64,000 bases of DNA from Paenibacillus sp. 1_12. Lineage in GTDB: Bacteria; Bacillota; Bacilli; Paenibacillales; NBRC-103111. The stretch lies in contig NZ_FOTE01000010.1 of assembly GCF_900114475.1 (NCBI RefSeq), positions 186,001 through 250,000 on the forward strand, written 5' to 3'. The position numbers were made by a program, and so were the translations under genes. Every line of letters begins with the position of its first letter. Position 1 is the stretch's first letter. Positions 24,884 through 32,832 of this stretch are shown in pieces. The notes under the pieces were generated by a model that made no database searches, was not told where the DNA came from, and saw nothing but the letters and a program-made list of their open reading frames with translations.

Positions 24884-26143
24884 TTATTTTAATAAACCCT
24901 GTTCCATCATGCTGCTCAGCGCGGTTAATACACCAAGCTTACAATGTGAATACGTCAATCCACCTTGCATATAAGCAATATATGGTTCACGAATTGGAGC
25001 ATCTGCAGATAGTTCTAGGCTCCCGCCTTGTATGAAAGTGCCTGCAGCCATGATTACCGGATGCTCATAACCAGGCATTGCCCAGGGCTCAGGAACCACG
25101 TGCGCGTCTATGGCTGATGCTTGCTGAATGCCTTGAACAAAGGCTATCAAATGCTGGGCGCTTGTGAATTTTATCGCTTGAATCAGATCCGTGCGCTTGT
25201 CACTCCAGTGTGGATGTGTTACGAATCCAAGCTGTTCAAATACAGCAGCTGCAAAGATAGACCCTTTGACGGCTTGTCCCACCAAGTGGGGCGCCAGAAA
25301 CAAGCCTTGATAAATACCGCGGGTAGTATCCAGCATGGCTCCAACTTCTCCGCCAATACCAGGAGCAGTCAAGCGATAGGAAGCTAACTCCACATACTTG
25401 AGCTTACCTGCAATATAACCGCCTGTTGCAGCCAAGCCCCCCCCCGGGTTTTTAATTAAGGAACCTGCCATCAGATCTACGCCGACCTCAGTCGGTTCCT
25501 GAAGCTCCGTAAACTCACCATAGCAATTATCGACAAAAACGATTACATCCTCTTTTAGTTCTTTTACAAACCGGGACATCTCTTCAATTTCTGAGATATG
25601 GAATGAAGATCGCCATGAATAGCCACGGGACCGTTGAATGCCAATAACCTTGGTACGTGGTGTGATGCTGCTGCGAATCGTTTCATAATCCGGTTTTCCA
25701 TCCTCCAAAAGAGCAACCTCGTTATAAATGATTCCCCAATCCTGTAAGGAGCCCTTGCCATCCTGAGGTTTTCCAATCACCTTGTGCAGCGTATCATAGG
25801 GCCGCCCTGTGATCATGAGCAGCTCGTCACCTGGACGAAGCACCCCGAATAATGCCGTGCTGATGGTGTGGGTTCCAGACACAAAATGAGGCCGCACCAG
25901 GGCAGCCTCCGCTCCAAATACATCCGCATACACTAGATCCAGCACCTCACGGCCTCGATCATTATAACCATACCCTGTAGAACCAGCGAAATGGTAATCA
26001 CTGACTTTATGCTTTTGAAATGCGCGGATCACCTTCCACTGATTCTGATCAATGATCCGTTCCACTTCTTTAAATTTACCCTCAATCCGCTGTTCGGCAA
26101 GCTCCATCCATGCCGTTATGCGTTCATTAAACATACAACTCAT
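24884..26143 (-). CDS. ynbB: YnbB-type PLP-dependent protein (cystathionine-lyase-like)
   Basis: 419 residues with the PLP-dependent transferase fold I: FAGSTGYGYNDRGREVLD near residue 55, GTHTIS at about 90, and the pyridoxal lysine candidate in AGSLIKNPGGGLAATGGYIAG near residue 225. The family includes B. subtilis YnbB and proteins once called aluminium-resistance proteins; the substrate is not established, although a methionine gamma-lyase-like reaction has been suggested by fold. Its start overlaps the end of hflX by 17 bp, with GAGG upstream of the ATG at 26143; a second ATG at 26134 is possible. The order hflX-ynbB-glnR-glnA matches B. subtilis. Confidence 0.9.
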   Translation of the reverse strand: MSCMFNERITAWMELAEQRIEGKFKEVERIIDQNQWKVIRAFQKHKVSDYHFAGSTGYGYNDRGREVLDLVYADVFGAEAALVRPHFVSGTHTISTALFGVLRPGDELLMITGRPYDTLHKVIGKPQDGKGSLQDWGIIYNEVALLEDGKPDYETIRSSITPRTKVIGIQRSRGYSWRSSFHISEIEEMSRFVKELKEDVIVFVDNCYGEFTELQEPTEVGVDLMAGSLIKNPGGGLAATGGYIAGKLKYVELASYRLTAPGIGGEVGAMLDTTRGIYQGLFLAPHLVGQAVKGSIFAAAVFEQLGFVTHPHWSDKRTDLIQAIKFTSAQHLIAFVQGIQQASAIDAHVVPEPWAMPGYEHPVIMAAGTFIQGGSLELSADAPIREPYIAYMQGGLTYSHCKLGVLTALSSMMEQGLLK

Positions 26144-27449
26144 TCTCTCCCTCGTCCATTACCTGATCTGTGGCGTATGAAGTTAATAAATGACTGATCT
26201 TTTCGTATTCCTGTTTGTCTATACGGACCTGGAATACCATATCATTACCTTCCACTTCATTCTCCAAAACTTCGCCAATCCGGTACATTAATGAAATCAT
26301 ATCGCCCTTCTCAACAGGAATCCGAAACTGCTTGCTATCTCCCATCAAGCGGGCTTCAATAAGTTCACACACTTGTGCCAGATCGTTTTCATTATAAGCG
26401 GACATCCGCAAGAAGTCACCCTCTGTAGAGAGCATTTGTATTTGTTCAGGTGTACATTGATCAATTTTGTTAAATAAAGTAATCTGATCTTTCCCATGTG
26501 CTTGGAGTTCCGTAAGTACTTGTTTGACAACGCGCATCTGTGTTTCCATCATATCAGCTGAGCTATCTACCACATGTAAAATAAGGTCAGCCTCACAAAC
26601 TTCCTCTAAGGTAGCACGGAAAGCAGCGACCAGATCATGCGGCAAATTTTGAATGAATCCAACGGTGTCCGTCAATACAATTTCCTTACCGCCAGGCAGC
26701 TTCAGCATCCTTGAGGTCGGGTCGAGCGTTGCGAACAATTGGTTCTCCACATATACATCAGCATCCGTCATCTGTCTTAAAAGTGTGGACTTCCCAGCAT
26801 TTGTATACCCCACAATGGCTACCTGGAACACACCCGTTTTTTTCCGGCGTTCTCTGTGCAGATTGCGATGCTTTACAAATTCAAACAACTGCTGCTTGAG
26901 CTCATCAATTCGATCTCGAATGTGTCTGCGGTCAGTTTCCAGCTTGCTTTCCCCCGGCCCTCTCGTTCCGATACCGCCACCAAGGCGTGACAGATTTTTT
27001 CCTTGACCGGATAACCTCGGCAGCAAATAACTAAGCTGGGCCAGCTCTACCTGTATAATCCCTTCGCGGGTTTTGGCTCTTTGGGCAAAAATATCCAAAA
27101 TCAGTTGAGTTCGATCGATAATTTTCACATCCAGAAATTCTTCCAGATTCCGCACCTGAGCTCCGGACAATTCTTGATCAAATATAGCCGTATTGGCACC
27201 ATGCTCATCAATGAGATCCTTAAGCTCGGAAGCTTTGCCTTTTCCTACAAACCATTTGGAATCAATCTTTTCCTTGTTTTGCGATAAGGTGGCCAATACT
27301 TCTACGCCTGCGGTTTCAGCAAGGCTAACTAGCTCTGCCAAGGAATATTCTGCGGAATAAGACTGCTCTCTTTTTTGCTGCGGGGTAACGAGGCTCATAA
27401 GAACGGCCCGTTCCAATTCGTGATCAATGCTGTGTGTGGTTGTTTTCAT
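26127..27449 (-). CDS. hflX: ribosome-associated GTPase HflX
   Basis: 440 residues. N-terminal HflX domain (residues 1-180, KIIDRTQLILDIFAQRAKTREG and LARLSGQGKNLSRLGGGIGTRGPGE region), then GTPase motifs: GYTNAGKSTLL (G1), LDPTSR (G2 area), DTVGFIQNLPHDLVAAFRATLEE (G3 with HflX switch II) and NKID (G4). HflX splits stalled ribosomes, especially after stress. The ATG at 27449 overlaps the spoVK stop as ATGA, so it is coupled with spoVK. Confidence 0.95.
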   Translation of the reverse strand: MKTTTHSIDHELERAVLMSLVTPQQKREQSYSAEYSLAELVSLAETAGVEVLATLSQNKEKIDSKWFVGKGKASELKDLIDEHGANTAIFDQELSGAQVRNLEEFLDVKIIDRTQLILDIFAQRAKTREGIIQVELAQLSYLLPRLSGQGKNLSRLGGGIGTRGPGESKLETDRRHIRDRIDELKQQLFEFVKHRNLHRERRKKTGVFQVAIVGYTNAGKSTLLRQMTDADVYVENQLFATLDPTSRMLKLPGGKEIVLTDTVGFIQNLPHDLVAAFRATLEEVCEADLILHVVDSSADMMETQMRVVKQVLTELQAHGKDQITLFNKIDQCTPEQIQMLSTEGDFLRMSAYNENDLAQVCELIEARLMGDSKQFRIPVEKGDMISLMYRIGEVLENEVEGNDMVFQVRIDKQEYEKISHLLTSYATDQVMDEGENELYV

Positions 27450-28441
27450 AAATATTTATGGGTCTCCTTTGATTGTTTTCTTTCCAGCTTGACGTCTTCA
27501 GCTCGAAGTGTCATCAAATCCTGCTTACTGGGCTGCTGGACATGGCTATTCAGCAAACGTACGGCATGGTTTCGCATCGCTTTTTCAATTAAATTACGTA
27601 CAAAACGTGCGTTGCTGAAAGAAGCTTCGGAATCATTCTGCTGCTTTTCGCTGATGATTTGCTGCCGTATTTTGCTCTCAGCTTGTGTATTCAATACGTA
27701 TTCCCGTTCCTTGATCATCATTTCAGTAATTTGCATGAGCTGTTCGACTGTGTAGTCAGGAAATTCCAGATGGATCGGAAAACGGGACGGAAGTCCAGGA
27801 TTGGTCAGTAAAAATTGATCCATTTCTTGCGAGTACCCTGCCAAAATCAAGATGAAATGATTTTTGTGATCCTCCATCGCTTTTACAAGCGTATCAATCG
27901 CTTCCTTGCCAAAATCCTTTTCACCGCCGCGCGCCAAGCTATAGGCTTCATCAATAAAAAGCACACCACCAATAGCCTTTTTTACCATTTCTCGCGTTTT
28001 TAATGCTGTGTGCCCTATGTACTCACCCACCATATCAGCGCGCTCTACCTCGATAAGATGACCTTTACTCAACACACCCATCGTTTGCAGCAATTTCGCT
28101 ATGATACGTGCTACCGTCGTTTTTCCAGTACCCGGATTTCCTTTAAAAACCATATGGTACACCTGCGTATTCGCCGTCAACCCCACCTCGGCCCGATAGC
28201 TGGCAACCCGAAGCAGTGCATAAATTTCGAACACAAGCTCCTTGATTGACTCCAAACCGACCATCCGGTCGAGTTCTTTCATAATTTCCCCAAATTGACC
28301 TTGCTGGGATAATGGCTTACCGTGAAATTGAGGCTCGGAATCAGGTGCTGCAATGGGTTCCGAGTTGCGTAATATCACATTGATTTGATGAGCATTTTGT
28401 GTAATTTGGATCTGGTCTGTTGGCAGGACACGTCCACTCAT
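27446..28441 (-). CDS. spoVK: SpoVK-like AAA ATPase
   Basis: 331 residues. CbxX/CfqX-type AAA protein: a helical ELDRMVGLESIKELVFEIYA segment, Walker A GNPGTGKTTVAR at about residue 100, Walker B GGVLFIDEAYSLA, and the sensor and arginine-finger region SRFPIHLEFPDYT. In B. subtilis spoVK acts in late spore maturation. GAGGTG lies 8 nt before the ATG at 28441; a GTG at 28450 belongs to the ribosome site. It is first in the spoVK-hflX-ynbB-glnR-glnA series and has a sigma-E-like promoter candidate upstream. Confidence 0.93.
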   Translation of the reverse strand: MSGRVLPTDQIQITQNAHQINVILRNSEPIAAPDSEPQFHGKPLSQQGQFGEIMKELDRMVGLESIKELVFEIYALLRVASYRAEVGLTANTQVYHMVFKGNPGTGKTTVARIIAKLLQTMGVLSKGHLIEVERADMVGEYIGHTALKTREMVKKAIGGVLFIDEAYSLARGGEKDFGKEAIDTLVKAMEDHKNHFILILAGYSQEMDQFLLTNPGLPSRFPIHLEFPDYTVEQLMQITEMMIKEREYVLNTQAESKIRQQIISEKQQNDSEASFSNARFVRNLIEKAMRNHAVRLLNSHVQQPSKQDLMTLRAEDVKLERKQSKETHKYL

Positions 28442-28469
28442 GCATATCACCTCTTTACTTGGTGTTAGC

Positions 28470-28498
28470 AGTATACGCAGAAGCCCAGATGAATGTGC
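28470..28498 (-). promoter_or_regulatory. candidate sigma-E promoter for spoVK
   Basis: On the minus strand GCACATT (28492-28498) matches the sigma-E -35 KMATATT at six of seven positions, followed after 14 nt by CGTATACT (28470-28477), matching CATACAHT at six of eight. This fits mother-cell expression. Confidence 0.4.
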
Positions 28499-28561
28499 TC
28501 ATTTTCTTCCTCTATTGTATAGTGAAACGTCGAAATTTCAAAACATGCCCGTCCACCGCTG

Positions 28562-29488
28562 CTAAAAATGCTTGTCAGTATCCCAAATTCGCTCCATGGA
28601 AAGCAAGCTGCTCCGAATAAAGGTAAGTCTGTATACATCTGGATTTGTCAACCGACTCCAATCTTCAAAACCAGACTGCTCCTTATAATAACCCAGCAGG
28701 AGAGCCATCAAATTGCCGTGCGTGACTACAGCAAACGTGTGCCCATCTGACGCAAGCAATTCCTCCATAACGGAAACAACTCGCTGTGATGCTGAATGGC
28801 TGGATTCTCCACCAGGATAGCACAACAGCTTATCGCTGAAGGTCCGCTCCAAATGGTTACGCCAATTCGCCATGGACTCACTGCTTAACACTCGTTCGGA
28901 GAGTCGATTATCAATAACAACCCCTTGTCCAGTTCGCATGGCAACAGACTTAAGGGTTTGTTGTGCTCTCAACATAGGACTTGACCGGAATTCATCAATA
29001 TGAATAATCGATAACATTCGGCCTAGCTGCTCTGACTGCTTCATGCCCTCAGACGTCAGGAATGCTTCTGCTGCTTGCCCTTCGGCCTGTGCATGACGAA
29101 TTACATATATGGTCTTTAAAGCATCTTTAAGCTTATTGTAAGCCTCCCAGATAGGGCGTGTCACTCGATCCCATCTATTCTCATCCGATAGCGGCACCCA
29201 TTCGGCTGAAACAATGGTTTGATTGTCCGGGTGTTGAACATCGATAGCTAGTTGACCACCAACAATTTCCACGAGGAATGTATATTTGGATTCCGAGCGA
29301 TTGAGCAAATGTGTAATCCTCACGTCATATCCAGTTTCTTCCTTCACCTCACGAATACAAGCCTGCTCAGGTGACTCACCCTGCTCAATCCCGCCACCGG
29401 GAAAGTTCCATACCAAATCGCCTCGTTCTACATATTCGTTAAGCATAAGCACGGACCCGTCTTTAATAAGCAAAGCTTGTGCCAGCAT
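28562..29488 (-). CDS. Nudix hydrolase fused to histidine phosphatase (MutT1-like architecture)
   Basis: 308 residues in two domains. Residues 1-135 are a Nudix hydrolase with a perfect Nudix box from GGIEQGE through REVKEETGY. Residues 135-308 are a histidine-phosphatase domain: IYVIRHAQAEG (catalytic arginine-histidine, here RHA in place of RHG), FRSSPMLRAQQTL, and FAVVTHGNLMALLL with the second histidine. Mycobacterial MutT1 has the same order and hydrolyses 8-oxo-dGTP and 8-oxo-dGDP; a role in nucleotide sanitising is possible here but not shown. The ATG at 29488 has GAGGTG 9 nt upstream; the frame extends to 29512 without a ribosome site. It stands alone between spoVK and a divergent GNAT gene. 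Confidence 0.85.
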   Translation of the reverse strand: MLAQALLIKDGSVLMLNEYVERGDLVWNFPGGGIEQGESPEQACIREVKEETGYDVRITHLLNRSESKYTFLVEIVGGQLAIDVQHPDNQTIVSAEWVPLSDENRWDRVTRPIWEAYNKLKDALKTIYVIRHAQAEGQAAEAFLTSEGMKQSEQLGRMLSIIHIDEFRSSPMLRAQQTLKSVAMRTGQGVVIDNRLSERVLSSESMANWRNHLERTFSDKLLCYPGGESSHSASQRVVSVMEELLASDGHTFAVVTHGNLMALLLGYYKEQSGFEDWSRLTNPDVYRLTFIRSSLLSMERIWDTDKHF

Positions 29489-29702
29489 CCGATATATCAC
29501 CTCTTTTATCAATCTTACATCCTGATCTAAGTATCGTACAATGACCAGACAGAAGATGATAGAGATTTTTTATTTATTAGTCAATGTTTCATACAAAAAT
29601 CCGAACATAAATCAGGTTTAGCAAAAAATATATTGAGTTTTTATTCATTAAATAGTATATTTATGCAATTATTATAAAATCATATTAGGAAGGATAGTGC
29701 AC

Positions 29703-30491
29703 ATGAATTCAACAAGCTCCTCCCCCGATCAAACTCAACTTCAGTTTTATCAGCAAATTGAACGATGTGCTTTTAACACATGGCCTGCAGCCACAAATGC
29801 TAAGCAGGGGGATTGGGTCATGCGTGTAACAGATGGCATCACAAAAAGAGCAAACAGCATCTGGACAGGCGCAGGCAATTCAATTCCTAATGGAAATTGG
29901 CTGATGGAAGGACTGCACTTTTATCAAACACATGGGCTTCCAGTTCGGTATCATATCAGCGATGCTTCCCCGGTGGGGCTTGATGCTTTATTGGAACGGG
30001 AAGGCTTTCTCCAGGAAACTCCCTGTTCAGTGCTAATTGCTGATACAGAGCAGGTCATCTCCCGTACTTCATCTGAATTCAACAATCTGAGCGCAGAAAT
30101 CCTGTCCTCTCACAGTGAACAATGGTTGGCTGATTTCATCGAAATGGAAGGCTTTGATAAGAGCAAGTTGTTTTTTTATGATTCACTGTTTTCACGTATT
30201 ACCCAACCCAAATGCTTCTGTACACTAGAATGGAATGGTCAATGCGCCGCAGTTGGTACGGCTGTCGTTGAAGCAGGCTGGGCCGGACTTACGAATATTG
30301 CTGTAAAATCCGAGCTTCGGGGACAAGAAATCGGTAAGCGGCTGCTGAATGAGCTAGCCTCGTGGAGTATGAACAACGGCGCACAACGAATGTACCTGCA
30401 GGTCGTTAATGATAATGAGCCCGCGCACCGTTTATACCAAAAAGCAGGCTTTACTTCCTTGTTCCAGTTCCATTATCGCGTTCAACCTTAA
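29703..30491 (+). CDS. GNAT-family N-acetyltransferase
   Basis: 262 residues. The C-terminal GNAT domain has the acetyl-CoA motif LTNIAVKSELRGQEIGKRLLNEL at about residue 200 and PAHRLYQKAGF near the end. The N-terminal half (FNTWPAATNAKQGDWVMRVTDGITKRANS) looks like the N-terminal domain seen in some two-domain GNAT proteins. The substrate is unknown. The ATG at 29703 has AAGGA 8 nt upstream; the GTG at 29697 is too near. A weak hairpin follows. Confidence 0.85.
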   Translation: MNSTSSSPDQTQLQFYQQIERCAFNTWPAATNAKQGDWVMRVTDGITKRANSIWTGAGNSIPNGNWLMEGLHFYQTHGLPVRYHISDASPVGLDALLEREGFLQETPCSVLIADTEQVISRTSSEFNNLSAEILSSHSEQWLADFIEMEGFDKSKLFFYDSLFSRITQPKCFCTLEWNGQCAAVGTAVVEAGWAGLTNIAVKSELRGQEIGKRLLNELASWSMNNGAQRMYLQVVNDNEPAHRLYQKAGFTSLFQFHYRVQP

Positions 30492-30516
30492 AATGATCAT
30501 CTTGATTGATCATAAA

Positions 30517-30560
30517 AAGAGTAAGGTTCCAACAAAAAATTGCTGGAACCTCTTCCCTCT
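30517..30560 (+). terminator. weak terminator-like hairpin after the GNAT gene
   Basis: AGGTTCCA (30524-30531) pairs with TGGAACCT (30544-30551). The following CTTCCCTCTTCATTT has a poor T-tract, so termination is uncertain. Confidence 0.4.
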
Positions 30561-30667
30561 TCATTTATAGTTCAATCAAAATTACTGTTTTAGTTTAGAG
30601 CTTTACGATAATTCCCAAAATACTACTGTCGAAAGAATAATTGATATTCTTTTTAACTTTTTGGATT

Positions 30668-31288
30668 TTATTGCCGACCATTTATTGTAATGAACAGTTG
30701 ATCGAGCATCCATTTGCCATGAGCCAATGTTTCACGAATCAAGTTCCAGCTATTATTCACCGCTTTGGAGTCTACTGGAAAAGCCTCTACCTGCTCGTAA
30801 TTCAAAAATGCAGCCATCTCCATCGCTCTGAGCATATGATAACGGTGTGTAATAACTACCGCTGAGTGCCAATTCTGCTGCTTCATGATCTGTTGACTGA
30901 ACAATAAGTTTTCATAAGTACTAGTTGCTTCCTGTTCCATCACTATCACGTTGTCCGCTATACCGCGTTCCAACAAATAATTTCTCATTCCCTCAGCTTC
31001 GGTCAAATGAAACTCACTTCGATCCAAACCGCCAGATACAATAATATGCTGGATCTTCCTCTCTTTAAAAAGCTTAATGCCGCCCTCCAGACGTTCGCGC
31101 AGTGAAGGTGTGGCAGCGTTATCTTTTAAAGAAGAACCTAATATAATACCTACTTCTCCATGAGCTAAAGTATTGTCTGGAACATTAGCCATTCGGTATT
31201 GCAGGATGGTCACCCATAACAGTCCTACAACAGCACACAACCCTATAATTCTTCGTGTCCGTTTCCACGATGGCCGCTGCTTCATCAT
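30668..31288 (-). CDS. YdcF/SanA-family DUF218 envelope protein
   Basis: 206 residues. A basic N-terminus and one membrane span (about residues 14-28) precede a DUF218 domain with VGIILGSSLKDNAATPSLRERLEGGIKLF, IIVSGGLDRSEFHLTEAEGM and TSTYENLLFSQQIM, then VVITHRYHMLRAMEMA. Relatives (YdcF, ElyC, SanA) affect cell envelope integrity or use of SAM-like ligands; no catalytic function is certain. The ATG overlaps the stop of the upstream esterase gene as ATGA and has no ribosome site of its own, so translation is probably coupled. Confidence 0.85.
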   Translation of the reverse strand: MMKQRPSWKRTRRIIGLCAVVGLLWVTILQYRMANVPDNTLAHGEVGIILGSSLKDNAATPSLRERLEGGIKLFKERKIQHIIVSGGLDRSEFHLTEAEGMRNYLLERGIADNVIVMEQEATSTYENLLFSQQIMKQQNWHSAVVITHRYHMLRAMEMAAFLNYEQVEAFPVDSKAVNNSWNLIRETLAHGKWMLDQLFITINGRQ

Positions 31289-31944
31289 TTAGTCAAAAAT
31301 CGTTCAACAGAATGAAATACAGACAGCGCACCAGGCTCCAGACAAATCATATGACGAGCTTCAGGAAAAAACTCAATTTCCTTTTCCCCTTGAAGTTGAT
31401 TAAATAAATAATGAGCACTTTTCGGATGAATAATACCATCCTGTTCGCCTTGTGCGATTAATGTCGGCACTTTAATCCTCGGCAATTCAGGACGCATTTG
31501 TTTATTCAGCATTAAAAACTGCCTCGTAGCCTTAAATGACGTCCTTTTTACCTTTCCCCAATTCGACCAGTCGTCCATTCGAATCCTACGCACCAGATCT
31601 CTCATAAATCGGTAAGGACTAAAATAAAAGACTGCTGCGTTTAACAAAACAAGTCTACGGATTGGATAACGATTGGCAATATAAGCCGAGATCAAGCCAC
31701 CCATTGAAAAGCCAATCAGATCGATCTCTCCATACAGCGTGATTAAGCTGGAAGCTTCCTTAGCGGAAGCCTCCAACCAATCGTGCCAACTTGTTTCGCC
31801 CAATGTTCTAAGCTCAGGGTCATGTCCAGGTAAAGTTGGTACATGGCATATGGCGCCCAGCTCGGTTAAATACGCTGCCAATGGAGTCAGTTCATAAGGC
31901 CCTCCAGTAAAGCCGTGGAGCATAAGGCAATGTCTATTTTCCAA
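31285..31944 (-). CDS. alpha/beta-hydrolase (carboxylesterase family)
   Basis: 219 residues. LMLHGFTGGPYE carries the oxyanion-hole region; the catalytic serine is in LIGFSMGGLISA at about residue 93, aspartate in IAQGEQDGIIHP and histidine in EARHMICLEPGA. It resembles Geobacillus Est30-type carboxylesterases that act on short acyl esters, so a lipase of long chains is unlikely. The start is TTG at 31944 with GAGGTG about 5 nt upstream; the next ATG (LMLHG) would cut into the core. Confidence 0.88.
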   Translation of the reverse strand: MENRHCLMLHGFTGGPYELTPLAAYLTELGAICHVPTLPGHDPELRTLGETSWHDWLEASAKEASSLITLYGEIDLIGFSMGGLISAYIANRYPIRRLVLLNAAVFYFSPYRFMRDLVRRIRMDDWSNWGKVKRTSFKATRQFLMLNKQMRPELPRIKVPTLIAQGEQDGIIHPKSAHYLFNQLQGEKEIEFFPEARHMICLEPGALSVFHSVERFLTK

Positions 31945-31981
31945 GGCTGCACCTCTTTAGCTAACAAAGATTATCCTCGAT

Positions 31982-32686
31982 TTATTTTTCAGTAATGGCA
32001 ACCGATTGGATGACGACTTTTTCTGTGGGAGTACTTTTCTCACCTGAAGGGCCACCTGTAACAGGGGTTGCAGCAATTTTTTTGACAATATCCATACCTT
32101 CAGTCACCTTACCAAAAATCGTATAGTTCGGAGATTTGTTCAAGTTCTTGCTATCTTCACCTGTGCAGATGAAAAACTGGCTGCCGTTTGTGTTCGGTCC
32201 TGCATTGGCCATAGCGACAATCCCAGGCTCATATTTGTAAGGGGTCTTCAGCTCGTCCTGAAAGCTGTAGCCGGGTCCACCACTACCGACTCCAAGAGGG
32301 TCTCCGGTTTGAATCATAAACGATTCGATAATGCGGTGGAACACAATATCATTATAAAAGCCTTCTTTGGCTAGAAATACAAAATTGTTGACCGTCAGTG
32401 GCGCATCCTTCGCATATAGATCAATTTTGAAGCTACCTTTGGAGGTTGCAACCGTTGCTTGATAGGTTTTCTTCACATCAATGGTCATAGCCGGTGGAGC
32501 CGTCCAGCTTTTCTTCGCTGCTGGCTGCTGCGTATTGGTTGCTGGCTGACTGCTGCCCTGTGTTGTCTTTCCAGTAGAAGCCGCATCCTTCTCTGCAGGC
32601 TTGGTACCGCAGGCCGACAGCATAAGCGCGCATACCACTGCGATAGCTGCCCATTTGGTCATCTTAGTTGTAGATATTGCTTTCAT
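31982..32686 (-). CDS. cyclophilin-type peptidyl-prolyl isomerase, lipoprotein
   Basis: 234 residues. Signal peptide with lipobox LSAC at residues 23-26, then a linker rich in Ala, Thr and Gln, then a cyclophilin domain: GSFKIDLYAKDAPLTVNNFVFLA, FYNDIVFHRIIESFMIQTGD, and NTNGSQFFICT. These are the active-site elements (FHRII, GSQFFI). It folds proline-containing exported proteins on the outer face of the membrane. GGAGG is 8 nt before the ATG at 32686. It stands 147 bp after the penicillin-binding protein gene and before the esterase. Confidence 0.94.
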   Translation of the reverse strand: MKAISTTKMTKWAAIAVVCALMLSACGTKPAEKDAASTGKTTQGSSQPATNTQQPAAKKSWTAPPAMTIDVKKTYQATVATSKGSFKIDLYAKDAPLTVNNFVFLAKEGFYNDIVFHRIIESFMIQTGDPLGVGSGGPGYSFQDELKTPYKYEPGIVAMANAGPNTNGSQFFICTGEDSKNLNKSPNYTIFGKVTEGMDIVKKIAATPVTGGPSGEKSTPTEKVVIQSVAITEK

Positions 32687-32749
32687 TGTTAATTCCTCCA
32701 GATCTTTATCTCATATTGGGAACGCCCCTAAAGTATTATACTACGAGAG

Positions 32750-32798
32750 GGTAAAAATTAACAAAGCCTCCTGATGCTTAACACATCGGAGACTTTGA
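32750..32798 (-). terminator. Rho-independent terminator after the penicillin-binding protein gene
   Basis: CAAAG, CTCC and GATG segments on the plus strand (from 32762) pair with CATC, GGAG and CTTTG (to 32797). On the minus strand TTAATTTTTACC follows the stem. Confidence 0.65.
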
Positions 32799-32832
32799 TA
32801 TAGTCTGTACGAACCTGCTTACCTATTACGAG

